A DNA stretch of 64,000 bases from an uncultured Muribaculaceae bacterium (lineage in GTDB: Bacteria; Bacteroidota; Bacteroidia; Bacteroidales; Muribaculaceae), in the NCBI GenBank assembly GCA_944321875.1, contig CALUMX010000015.1:1-64000 (forward strand). The letters are read 5' to 3'. The notes beneath the pieces were generated by a model. The model saw only the letters and a program-made list of their open reading frames with translations, made no database searches and was not told the DNA's origin. Within the stretch, counting starts at the first letter, position 1, and every line of letters begins with the position of its first letter. Positions 27,096 to 35,320 of the stretch are shown piece after piece. A program made the position numbers and the translations under genes.

Positions 27096-27112
27096 CTGTT
27101 TCGTTGGCGTAC

Positions 27113-27682
27113 TTACTTGCCGCCGCTGACGAGCATGTAGTTCTGGCGGTCGAGATAGAGCATTTCGACGTAGCTGCCGCTGTCGCTGCGGTAACCGAGC
27201 GTAACGCTGAGTGCGCCACCTTCGGGCATGAAGGTTGTTTCAAACTTTCCGTAGCCCTGTTCGAGGTCCGTCAGTTTGGAGGCATCGTCAAGACCGTGAC
27301 CCTCGAGGAAGCCTTCGTTCTGCTTGACCGGTTTTCCGAAATGCTGCTCCATCGACACTTTTACATCCGCGTAGGCCTGTATGCTTTGTGCCCAGTTTCC
27401 ACCGATGGGTATGGCGAGAACCACGCCGTAGACAAGGTCTCTGCTCTTGTCGGCCTGCACGAGAACTGAGCAGCCCGGTACGGATGAAAATTCGCCTTCG
27501 AGCATCGCCATCTCGCCGTCGTTGGCTATCAGCGTATAGCCTTTTTGGGTGAGTTGGCTGACAAATGCGTTCATCGGTCCATCGACGGAAACGTCGTCAA
27601 ACTTTATGTGTGTGCCGGCAGATTGAGCGGCACCCACCATGCAAATCAAGGTGAAGAGCACCAGTAGGGACAGTTTTTTCAT
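27113..27682 (-). CDS. Secreted protein of unknown function (189 aa)
   Basis: Not assigned to a named family. ATG 27682 gives a clear signal peptide (KKLSLLVLFTLICMVGAAQS), then IKFDDVSVDGPMNAFVSQLTQKGY, a pattern I recognise from many secreted Bacteroidales hypothetical proteins ('ideal' loss-of-function-comparison domain, small alpha/beta). The frame stays open to 27811, but a promoter at 27809-27839 overlaps that extension, so the shorter start is right. No catalytic motif is evident. Confidence 0.75.
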   Translation of the reverse strand: MKKLSLLVLFTLICMVGAAQSAGTHIKFDDVSVDGPMNAFVSQLTQKGYTLIANDGEMAMLEGEFSSVPGCSVLVQADKSRDLVYGVVLAIPIGGNWAQSIQAYADVKVSMEQHFGKPVKQNEGFLEGHGLDDASKLTDLEQGYGKFETTFMPEGGALSVTLGYRSDSGSYVEMLYLDRQNYMLVSGGK

Positions 27683-27808
27683 TTTTTGTGAGTGTTTTTG
27701 GAAAAAGTGAAAATAAGGGGAGAGTACACCGGTGCAGAGCCGCCGGGAGGGTGGCATCGCTGCATCGTCCGGCTGTCTGTCCCCTTTTCCCAAAACTGCC
27801 GGATAAGA

Positions 27809-27839
27809 CAAATATAGAATTCGGAATTCTCATTTGCAA
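27809..27839 (-). promoter_or_regulatory. Promoter of the 189-aa secreted protein
   Basis: Minus strand: TTG (complement of CAA 27837-27839), 20-nt spacer, TATATTTG (27809-27816). It implies an untranslated leader of roughly 120 nt, unusually long for this window. Confidence 0.65.
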
Positions 27840-27902
27840 CATAGCGGCCGTCTATCTTGGGGCGTGCTGCCGTAATCTACCGATTGCCGTAGGTGTGGAA
27901 GG

Positions 27903-28556
27903 CTATTCCGCGTTCCGTTTCAGCCACTCGAGGCGGCGCTGGTCGGGAAGGTGCTTTACCTGGAAGTCCTCAAATTTGGCTTTGAATCCCTGTCCGTCGG
28001 GTGAGGCCGCCATCATACCGACCATGATGGGCGTGTTGTCGGGCATCCACGCATTGCGCATCAGGAAGTATTCCTTGTCGTCAAACGAGTAGAACAGCTC
28101 GATGGCGTCCAGACGTCTGACGGCCTTTATCCAGATGTGCTTGACAGGCTTGTCGAGGGTGATGATGCTCCAGTCGGATGTTTTATGGGTAACGACGGTG
28201 CTGATGTTGTATTTACCGTCGACATATTCGATGCCTGCCTTGATGTAGTTCTCATGGTCAATCCGCAGCATGAGGCCTGCCTGGTCGAACCGTGCCTGGT
28301 AATCGCCGGAAATCTTCACTTTCGCTTCAAACTCGCCTCCGTAGGTGGCATAGTAGAACGGAGCGTCATCAACGGTAAAGCCGTAGTGGGAGATGCGCCA
28401 GTAGTCGGTTTGTGCGGTGGTCTGCATTTCGAGTTTGTTGCCTTTGATTTTCCAATCCTGCGGTTCGTTGAACCATTGCATCTTCTCGAGGCTTTGGGCT
28501 ACGGCAGTCTGGCTGAGCAAGGCGCAGATGAAGCCGATGAATAGAGTCTTTCTCAT
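27903..28556 (-). CDS. Secreted DUF1349 (concanavalin-like) protein
   Basis: A 217-residue exported protein: signal peptide of about 20 residues (ALLSQTAVAQ), then a jelly-roll of the DUF1349/YesU type with EPQDWKIKGNKLEMQT, FEAKVKISGDYQARFDQAGLMLRIDHENYIKAGIEYVDG-like strands and IMVGMMAASPDGQGFKAKFEDF. Such domains bind carbohydrate or lack known activity. It is transcribed away from the LuxR regulator, sharing a 154-nt divergent region. Confidence 0.82.
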   Translation of the reverse strand: MRKTLFIGFICALLSQTAVAQSLEKMQWFNEPQDWKIKGNKLEMQTTAQTDYWRISHYGFTVDDAPFYYATYGGEFEAKVKISGDYQARFDQAGLMLRIDHENYIKAGIEYVDGKYNISTVVTHKTSDWSIITLDKPVKHIWIKAVRRLDAIELFYSFDDKEYFLMRNAWMPDNTPIMVGMMAASPDGQGFKAKFEDFQVKHLPDQRRLEWLKRNAE

Positions 28557-28646
28557 AGGATGTTTTGTTTAATGTAAGTGGTTGATTAATAGAAAAAATA
28601 ATATGTTGGTGTAAAGCTCCTGCTGGGAAATTAGCTGTATTTTTAC

Positions 28647-28654
28647 TACCTTTG
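28647..28654 (+). promoter_or_regulatory. -7 box upstream of the LuxR-type gene
   Basis: TACCTTTG matches TAnnTTTG 56 nt before ATG 28711; the -33 element is unclear. Confidence 0.45.
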
Positions 28655-28710
28655 CAAAAGTAAGCCGGATTGGTGGCCGGAGCAATGCTTATTAATAATC
28701 ATTTTTCAGC

Positions 28711-29457
28711 ATGAAGGTTAGAACTCAATTGTCAAGGATTATATCCTCCCATCTTTCGGAATTGAATGAGTGGGAAAATGACAGAGTGGAGTACTACAAG
28801 ATGGTCGCCAACAGTTATTCGGAATTGGAGAATTCGATTGCCGTACTGAGCGACATGGCCCGCGGTAAAAGCTACGTCTATTACGGAGGCTTTGCCCGGA
28901 CGCTTGGATTGGACCGTAAGGCACCCCAGTCAGTTGATACGATATGGGAGGATGATATTCTCGGGCGGGTTCATCCGGATGATTTGGAACGGAAATATCT
29001 GGGAGAATTGCATTTCTTCCGCTTTCTGAAACGGCAACCCCGCCGGTTCCGGTCGGCTTTCTCTCTTCATGCGGTCATTCGGATGCGGACTTCCACCGGG
29101 ATTTATCTGCCGGTTCTGCACCGCCTGTTTTATCTTTATTCTTCTGACAGATTGCGGTTGGCGCTGTGCCTTTACAATGCGGCTGTCGCCACGGACGGCT
29201 ATGCCTGCCGGATTGTTGATTCGCGGACAGGGCAGGTGACGGAGTTGGGCGAGTCGGTGCCGGATGATTTGCTTTCGGAGCGGGAACGTCAGATACTGCA
29301 GCTCGTCGACAGGGGACTGATGAGCAAGGACATTGCTCAGATGCTGTCAATCAGCGTCAATACGGTGAGCCGTCACCGGCAGGGCATCCTGCGGAAGCTC
29401 AACGTCAGAAGTTCGATAGAGGCATGCCGGATTGCCAAGGAGTTGAATTTGCTATAA
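28711..29457 (+). CDS. LuxR-type transcriptional regulator with PAS-like sensor
   Basis: 248-residue DNA-binding regulator. The N-terminal two thirds look PAS-like (WEDDILGRVHPDDLERK around residues 75-93), of a kind found in Bacteroidota one-component regulators. The C-terminal LuxR/GerE helix-turn-helix spans about 183-245: LLSERERQILQLVDRGLMSKDIAQMLSISVNTVSRHRQGIL in the family order, with the second helix at NTVSRHR. No receiver domain is present. It is followed after 24 nt by a LysR-type gene, suggesting a joint regulatory unit. Target genes unknown; the divergent DUF1349 gene is a candidate. Confidence 0.88.
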   Translation: MKVRTQLSRIISSHLSELNEWENDRVEYYKMVANSYSELENSIAVLSDMARGKSYVYYGGFARTLGLDRKAPQSVDTIWEDDILGRVHPDDLERKYLGELHFFRFLKRQPRRFRSAFSLHAVIRMRTSTGIYLPVLHRLFYLYSSDRLRLALCLYNAAVATDGYACRIVDSRTGQVTELGESVPDDLLSERERQILQLVDRGLMSKDIAQMLSISVNTVSRHRQGILRKLNVRSSIEACRIAKELNLL

Positions 29458-29481
29458 TGTTTTTATAATTGGATTTTTCGG

Positions 29482-30411
29482 ATGGAATTAAGACAACTAA
29501 AGTATTTTGTTAAGACAGCAGAATTCCTCAATTTCTCAGAGGCCTCGCGCGCTCTGTGCATTACTCAGAGTACACTTTCCCAGCAAATCAAGCAATTGGA
29601 GAGCGAGTTGGGCATCCAGCTTTTTGAGCGCAACACTCATGGCGTGGCGCTGACGGAAGGCGGTATAGAGCTGTTGCCCTATGCCCGCCGTACGGTTCAT
29701 GCCGCCGATAGTTGCGTGGAGCATATCCGCGATGTCAAGAACATGGTGACAGGTTCGCTGAATATCGGTGTAACCTATACGTTCAGCCCGATTCTGACAG
29801 AAACGCTGCTGCTCTTCATGAAACTCTATCCGAACGTAAAATTGAGTATTTTCTACAAGACGATGGCGGAATTAATGGAAATGCTTGAAAAGCGGGAAAT
29901 TGACTTTGTGCTGGCCTTCAAGCCGACAAGCCAGTCGGCGCGCATACGTTCCCATATTCTGTTTGACAACCACTTGTCGGTCATCGTTTCTGACCAGCAT
30001 CCGCTCGCTCAGCGCAGCAAAATCAGACTGGAGGATTTGCAGAACTATGATTTCGCGCTTCCAAGCCGCGGTCTGCAGGCGCGGTTTGCCTTTGACCGCC
30101 TGATGTCGAAGAAGGCTTACGATTTCAACATTCGTATCGAACTGAACGAGGTGAACATTCTCCTGAAGTTGGTGAGGGAGAGCAATCTGGTCACGATTCT
30201 CTCGGAGGCTACCATTTACGGTACGGAAGGCATCCAGGCTATCCGTCTGGAGCTTTCGGATGTGGCCGACTATGAGATGGAAGGCTGTATCCACGTGTTG
30301 AAGGATTCCTACCAGAAAGCATCGGCCAAGAAGTTTGTGCAACTTCTGAGTGAGAGCGATTCCATCAAGCAGCGTGCCTTCAACTGGCTCAGTAACAGTT
30401 TTATGGTATAG
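29482..30411 (+). CDS. LysR-family transcriptional regulator
   Basis: 309-residue regulator with the N-terminal winged helix (residues 1-60; FLNFSEASRALCITQSTLSQQIKQLE, FERNTHGVALTEGG) and a periplasmic-binding-like effector domain (about 90-300; LNIGVTYTFSPILTE). It resembles CynR/OxyR-type activators in general layout, without the cysteine pair of OxyR at recognisable positions. It ends 7 nt from the convergent DUF6377 gene with no hairpin between them. Confidence 0.9.
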   Translation: MELRQLKYFVKTAEFLNFSEASRALCITQSTLSQQIKQLESELGIQLFERNTHGVALTEGGIELLPYARRTVHAADSCVEHIRDVKNMVTGSLNIGVTYTFSPILTETLLLFMKLYPNVKLSIFYKTMAELMEMLEKREIDFVLAFKPTSQSARIRSHILFDNHLSVIVSDQHPLAQRSKIRLEDLQNYDFALPSRGLQARFAFDRLMSKKAYDFNIRIELNEVNILLKLVRESNLVTILSEATIYGTEGIQAIRLELSDVADYEMEGCIHVLKDSYQKASAKKFVQLLSESDSIKQRAFNWLSNSFMV

Positions 30412-30418
30412 CCTTTTC

Positions 30419-32038
30419 TTATTTTCCGAACAAAATAACTTTTTCCGAAAGACTCTGTCCGCGTTCTTTCGCCTTGTTGCGCATACGCTGACGGTAATTG
30501 TAGACAGTCTGCAGTGAATAGTGTAGGAAGCCGGCGATTTTTGCGTTTTCGGTGATGCCGAGACGGATGAGCGCGTAAATGCGCAGTTCCGGCGTGAGCA
30601 GTTCGTCCTGCTTGAGCACGATTTGTTCCTCCGGCCGCAGCAGGGTGTTGAAATCGGCGACGAATGTCGGGAACAGGGAGATGAAAATAGCGTCGAAACG
30701 CTTGATGAATTCCTTGAAATCCTCGCTTTCCGATGCTTGCCGGTTGAGGATTTTGGTCACTTCCGAAATTTGGTTGGAAGCGAGTTTGCGAGCCAGTGAC
30801 TTTTTCAGCTCTGCCTGCCGTTTGATGGATTCCGAACAGAAATCGAAGAGCATGGCAATATATTCCACCTTGATTTTGTTGGCGTCTCTCAAGTCGTTAT
30901 TGTAACGGAAAAGGCTGTCGGTCATTTCCTGCAACTGGCGGTTTTGGCTTTCCAACTGGATATTGAATGCCGCCAGGAAGCGTTTCTTGCGGCGCAGCAG
31001 GAAATAGGCGGTCGCGACGACTGCCAACAGCAGAATGAGCACGATGGTGAATGCCATTTGGAATTGGCGGTTCTGTCTGATTTGTCGGTCGTTGGCCGAA
31101 TTGATAATCGGGATATATTCGGCGATGTCGTTGATACGGTAGCGGGCGTAACCGTCATTGATGTCGTCAAGAGCCTTGGTGATGTATCTGTAGGAGCGGT
31201 CGAGGTCGCCCTGCCGGAAGAGCAGCATAGCCAGCAACTGCAGTGATTTATAGACTTTCTTGGCGTTGGTGAGGTCGGAGATGGAGGCTTCAATCAAGCA
31301 GTCGGTGGCCGGCACCGTATCACCGTTGGCCAGATAGAGTTCTGCCATTAGAAAATTGTAGGAGGCCGATTCCGGATTACTTTCATCTGTTCCCGCAGTT
31401 TTTGCATAGGCTTTGAGGCTGTCGAGAGCTTCCCGGTATTTCCCTCTTTCCGCAAGCCGGATAGCCAGATTCGAGACGTAGCCGGTGCTTCCCGGTTCTT
31501 GAAGTGCGAAAATGGAGTCGGTATAAATCAGCATCATTTTACGGTCCTCGATGCCTTGTTTGCGATCGATGTTCGATTCGTTGATTGACAAGTAGGAGGA
31601 ATGGTAAAGGTAGTAGAGAAAGGTGCTGTGCAGAGTAGCTTCCGTACGGGGAATTGTGTTGAGCAGCCGAATGCATTCGCGGGGCTCGCCGAGTTTGTTG
31701 AGAGCGTCGGCCTTGCACATGATTGATTTGTTTCTTCTTTCTATGTCTAAATTACCTGCTTGCTCTATCAGCCGGTTGGCGAAAATCATCGCCGAGTCGA
31801 TGCGGAAATTCCGGTAGAGCATGTAGATGCTGCACGTTATGTCAAACCGTGCAGTATCGGTACTCGCTTTGCTGAACTGATGCTTCAACGAGGCAATTTG
31901 CTCCTGCATGCGTTGCTCGTAGGGGCGTGTGTCCCTGACAATTTTATCCAGCTCGCTTAGCCGTTTTTCCCTATCGTAGGCATAACCACTGAGCGGAAGA
32001 AGAAGAATTAAGAATGTGGTCAGAAGTAGGTTTTTCAT
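30419..32038 (-). CDS. Membrane-spanning DUF6377/TPR regulator
   Basis: A 539-residue inner-membrane transcription regulator of a Bacteroidota-specific kind. Signal peptide (1-20), a periplasmic alpha-helical region with TPR-like repeats (about 40-300), one membrane helix (328-348, TIVLILLLAVVATAYFLL), a cytoplasmic coiled segment, and a C-terminal helix-turn-helix (about 480-525; ALIRLGITENAKIAGFLHYSLQTVYNYRQRMRNKA). It is divergent from a SusC/SusD/phosphatase operon with 288 nt between, and by analogy with hybrid or one-component regulators of such loci it probably senses the imported ligand. No kinase domain is present. Confidence 0.85.
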   Translation of the reverse strand: MKNLLLTTFLILLLPLSGYAYDREKRLSELDKIVRDTRPYEQRMQEQIASLKHQFSKASTDTARFDITCSIYMLYRNFRIDSAMIFANRLIEQAGNLDIERRNKSIMCKADALNKLGEPRECIRLLNTIPRTEATLHSTFLYYLYHSSYLSINESNIDRKQGIEDRKMMLIYTDSIFALQEPGSTGYVSNLAIRLAERGKYREALDSLKAYAKTAGTDESNPESASYNFLMAELYLANGDTVPATDCLIEASISDLTNAKKVYKSLQLLAMLLFRQGDLDRSYRYITKALDDINDGYARYRINDIAEYIPIINSANDRQIRQNRQFQMAFTIVLILLLAVVATAYFLLRRKKRFLAAFNIQLESQNRQLQEMTDSLFRYNNDLRDANKIKVEYIAMLFDFCSESIKRQAELKKSLARKLASNQISEVTKILNRQASESEDFKEFIKRFDAIFISLFPTFVADFNTLLRPEEQIVLKQDELLTPELRIYALIRLGITENAKIAGFLHYSLQTVYNYRQRMRNKAKERGQSLSEKVILFGK

Positions 32039-32130
32039 CGCGTGAAGAGGTGAAATATTGCGGTATAAAGTTAATAATAATATCTAAAATGGCAAAATAA
32101 GCCTTAAAAAACACTTACTTTACAGATTAC

Positions 32131-32179
32131 TCTGAAAAATCGTAAATAGTTTATTTATAAATAATTAGTTCTGAAAAAT
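32131..32179. promoter_or_regulatory. Candidate operator: direct repeats flanking a palindrome
   Basis: TCTGAAAAAT occurs at 32131-32140 and again at 32170-32179. Between them lies a perfect 14-bp palindrome TTATTTATAAATAA (32151-32164). The repeats are 39 nt apart (close to four helical turns) and about 55-65 nt upstream of the susC -7 box, a fitting place for an activator such as the divergent regulator. Confidence 0.45.
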
Positions 32180-32234
32180 ATTTATATAGTGTTACTCTTT
32201 TTCTAAAAACAGGGTTCAACTACCGTAGCTGGAC

Positions 32235-32242
32235 TAATTTTG
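32235..32242 (+). promoter_or_regulatory. -7 box upstream of SusCD pair 3
   Basis: TAATTTTG matches TAnnTTTG; there is no good -33 element, consistent with a promoter needing an activator. The leader to ATG 32327 would be about 80 nt. Confidence 0.5.
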
Positions 32243-32326
32243 TGACAAAACCTAAGATTTCAGTTTTGCTAACCATCGTTTAGAGAACAATTATTACTTA
32301 ATAATTTAACACCAAAAAAACTATTT

Positions 32327-35287
32327 ATGAACTTCACGGGACTAAAAATCAAGCAACGCTATCTGTTGCTGTTGTTCTCCTTCTTGTTTTGCTTCAGTGC
32401 GTATGCGCAGACGAAACAAATTAATGGAGTTGTTGTTGATGAACAGAAGCAGCCCATCATCGGCGCTACTGTCTTGGTAAAGGGTACTTCCAATGGAACA
32501 AGTACGGATTTTGACGGTCGTTTTACGCTCAATGTGGCAGACGATGCCGTGTTGAATGTGTCCTATGTGGGCTATTCCAGCATTGAGGTAAAAGCTACGG
32601 AAAACATGACAATCGTGCTCAAGGAGCAGACTGAGATGCTCGAAGAGTTTGTGGTAATCGGTTACGGTACGGTAAAGAAATCGGATGCTACGGGTTCGGT
32701 TACAGCCATCGAGCCGGATGAGTTCAACAAGGGTCTTCAGGCAACGGCGCAGGATGCGCTCGTAGGTAAGATGCCGGGTGTGAACGTCGTTCCCGGTTCC
32801 GGTGCTCCTGGTTCGGCAGCTACCATCCGTATCCGAAGCGGTGCTTCTCTGTCGGCCAGCAATGACCCGCTGATTGTCATTGACGGCGTGCCGGTGGACA
32901 ACTCCACTATCGAAGGTGGCGGTAACGTTATCGGCGGTTTGAATCCGAATGATATTGAGACATTCACCGTGCTCAAGGATGCGTCGGCTACAGCCATCTA
33001 CGGTTCGCGCGCATCTAACGGTGTGATTGTAATTACAACAAAGAAAGGCTCAAAGGGTGGATTGAAGGTTACTTACAACGGTGCTTTCTCCGCAGGAACT
33101 GTTGCCAAGAAGCTCGACGTGCTTTCGGCTGATGAGTTCCGCGCATATGTGCCGACTGTTTCCGGTGTTCCGGCAGGCATCGAGTTGGGTCAGGCTTCTA
33201 CCGACTGGCAGGATGAAATCTACCGTCTTGCGGTAGGTCACGAGCACAACGTATCGGTAGCCGGCAACATCAAGTCGGTGGCTCCTTACCGTGCATCAGT
33301 GGGCTATACGAACCAACAGGGTGTAATCCGCAACAATGACTATACCCGTTTCTCTTTCAGCGGCGGTATTTCTCCGACATTCTTCGACAAGCACTTGACG
33401 GTTGACTTGAATTTGAAGGCTTCCTACGAAATCAATGACAAGGTGGACGACTCCGTAGTCAACAACGCGTTGCGCTACGACCCGACCCGTCCGGTGATGA
33501 CAGGCAGCCCGACAGCCGCAACTGACCCGGGTCTCGGTTACTTCATCTGGATGAACGGTAATTCTCCGATGGCTATCCAGACAGATAACCCAGTGGCTCA
33601 AATCGAGCTTTCTGACAATACGAACAAAATCCTCCGTTCTATCGGTAACGCGACTATCGGTTACAAGATTCACGGTCTTGAGGACCTCGAGCTTAAGTTG
33701 AACCTCGGTTACGATGTCCTTGAAAGCAAGGACAAGCGCATCGTTCCGGAACTTGCCGGTATGATGTATACTTCCAACATGAAGGACGGTACAGGCCTCG
33801 TTTATAACGGTACACAGCAGAAGCGCAACTATCTGCTCGATTTCTACGGCACTTACGCACGCAGCTTCAACGACAAGCACGACTTGAGCGTGATGGCCGG
33901 TTACGGTTGGCAGCATTTCTGGAAAAACTTCGACGCAACAAACCTCTCTCCGGAAGGTGAGGAGCTGTTCAGCGCCAACCACTACAAGTCGGAATACTAT
34001 CTGCTCTCTCTCTACGGTCGTTTGAACTATACGTTCTCCAACCGTTATATGGTGACAGCAACCCTTCGTTCCGACGCATCTTCCCGCTTCGCTTCCGATA
34101 ACCGTTGGGGTCTTTTCCCATCAGTGGCTCTCGGTTGGAAAATCAGCGAAGAGGCTTTCATGAAGGAGCAGGACGTGCTCAACGACTTGAAGCTCCGTCT
34201 GAGCTACGGTAAGACCGGTCAGCAGGATATCCTTAACGACTATCCATACATGCTTACGTTCATCATGTCAAATCCGGAAGCAAGCTACCAGTTTGGCGAC
34301 CGCTGGATTCCGACACTCCGTCCGAACGGCTACGACAAGGATATCAAGTGGGAAACTACCGAGACTTGGAACGCAGGTCTTGACTTCGGATTCCTCAGCA
34401 ACCGCATCTACGGTTCTGTTGACTACTATACCCGCCACACTTATGACTTGCTGAATACCATCAACGTTCCTTCAGGTGTGAACTTCTCTTCAGTCATCAC
34501 TACCAATATCGGTGAGATGGACAACAAGGGTCTTGAGTTCTCTTTGAATTTCGTGCCGGTGTCTACTAAGGACTGGAATTGGGAAATCGGTTTCAACTAC
34601 ACATGGAACGACTCAAAGATTACGAAGCTGAACGTGGTCGACACGGCTGACAACTTCGTGGAGACTGGTGCTATCTCCGGTACAGGTAAATACGTACAGG
34701 TGTTCATGGTCGACGAGCGTCCTTACACGTTCTACCTTGCAAAGCAGGCTTACGACGAGGCAGGCAAGCCAATCGAAGGTCAATACATACAGCCTGACGG
34801 TTCTGTCGCAGCGACTGAGACCCGCTACTCAACAGGCAAGAGCGCGCTTCCGTCATCCTACCTTGGCTTCAACACTCAGCTCACTTACAAGAACTGGGAC
34901 CTCGGTATCAACGGTCACGGTGCTTTCGGCAACTACATCTACAACTATGTGAAGGCTGACCAATATGTGGAATCTGTCTACAGCGACCAGGGCAGCTTCT
35001 CCAATATCCTTCAATCAACCCGCGAGCTTGGCTTCAAGACGCAGCAATTGTATTCTGACTACTGGTTGGAGAAAGGCAACTTCTTCCGAATCGACAACAT
35101 CACGCTTGGCTACACGTTCCACAAGCTCTGGAACTCGTCCAGCTCACTTCGCCTGAAGTTCAGCGTTTCGAACGTGGCTACCATCTCCGGCTATACCGGT
35201 ATCGACCCGGAACTGAGCGACGGTATCGACCGCGATGTCTATCCGCGTCCACGCACATTCTCTATCGGTGCAAACCTGAGTTTCTAA
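32327..35287 (+). CDS. SusC-type TonB-dependent outer-membrane transporter (pair 3)
   Basis: 986-residue importer. Signal peptide ends SAYA-Q (about residue 27); carboxypeptidase-regulatory-like domain at about 30-105 (INGVVVDEQKQPIIGATV, TDFDGRFTL); TonB-box region EEFVVIGYGTVKKSDATGSV; plug with IRIRSGASLSASNDPL and AIYGSRASNGVIVITTKKG; barrel ending ANLSF. It does not share the special leader of pairs 1 and 2. It heads an operon with susD (33 nt gap) and a secreted phosphatase (17 nt gap), pointing to a phosphorylated ligand. Confidence 0.95.
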   Translation: MNFTGLKIKQRYLLLLFSFLFCFSAYAQTKQINGVVVDEQKQPIIGATVLVKGTSNGTSTDFDGRFTLNVADDAVLNVSYVGYSSIEVKATENMTIVLKEQTEMLEEFVVIGYGTVKKSDATGSVTAIEPDEFNKGLQATAQDALVGKMPGVNVVPGSGAPGSAATIRIRSGASLSASNDPLIVIDGVPVDNSTIEGGGNVIGGLNPNDIETFTVLKDASATAIYGSRASNGVIVITTKKGSKGGLKVTYNGAFSAGTVAKKLDVLSADEFRAYVPTVSGVPAGIELGQASTDWQDEIYRLAVGHEHNVSVAGNIKSVAPYRASVGYTNQQGVIRNNDYTRFSFSGGISPTFFDKHLTVDLNLKASYEINDKVDDSVVNNALRYDPTRPVMTGSPTAATDPGLGYFIWMNGNSPMAIQTDNPVAQIELSDNTNKILRSIGNATIGYKIHGLEDLELKLNLGYDVLESKDKRIVPELAGMMYTSNMKDGTGLVYNGTQQKRNYLLDFYGTYARSFNDKHDLSVMAGYGWQHFWKNFDATNLSPEGEELFSANHYKSEYYLLSLYGRLNYTFSNRYMVTATLRSDASSRFASDNRWGLFPSVALGWKISEEAFMKEQDVLNDLKLRLSYGKTGQQDILNDYPYMLTFIMSNPEASYQFGDRWIPTLRPNGYDKDIKWETTETWNAGLDFGFLSNRIYGSVDYYTRHTYDLLNTINVPSGVNFSSVITTNIGEMDNKGLEFSLNFVPVSTKDWNWEIGFNYTWNDSKITKLNVVDTADNFVETGAISGTGKYVQVFMVDERPYTFYLAKQAYDEAGKPIEGQYIQPDGSVAATETRYSTGKSALPSSYLGFNTQLTYKNWDLGINGHGAFGNYIYNYVKADQYVESVYSDQGSFSNILQSTRELGFKTQQLYSDYWLEKGNFFRIDNITLGYTFHKLWNSSSSLRLKFSVSNVATISGYTGIDPELSDGIDRDVYPRPRTFSIGANLSF

Positions 35288-35320
35288 CAACACCTTACCA
35301 ACTTCTAAAAGAATACAGTT

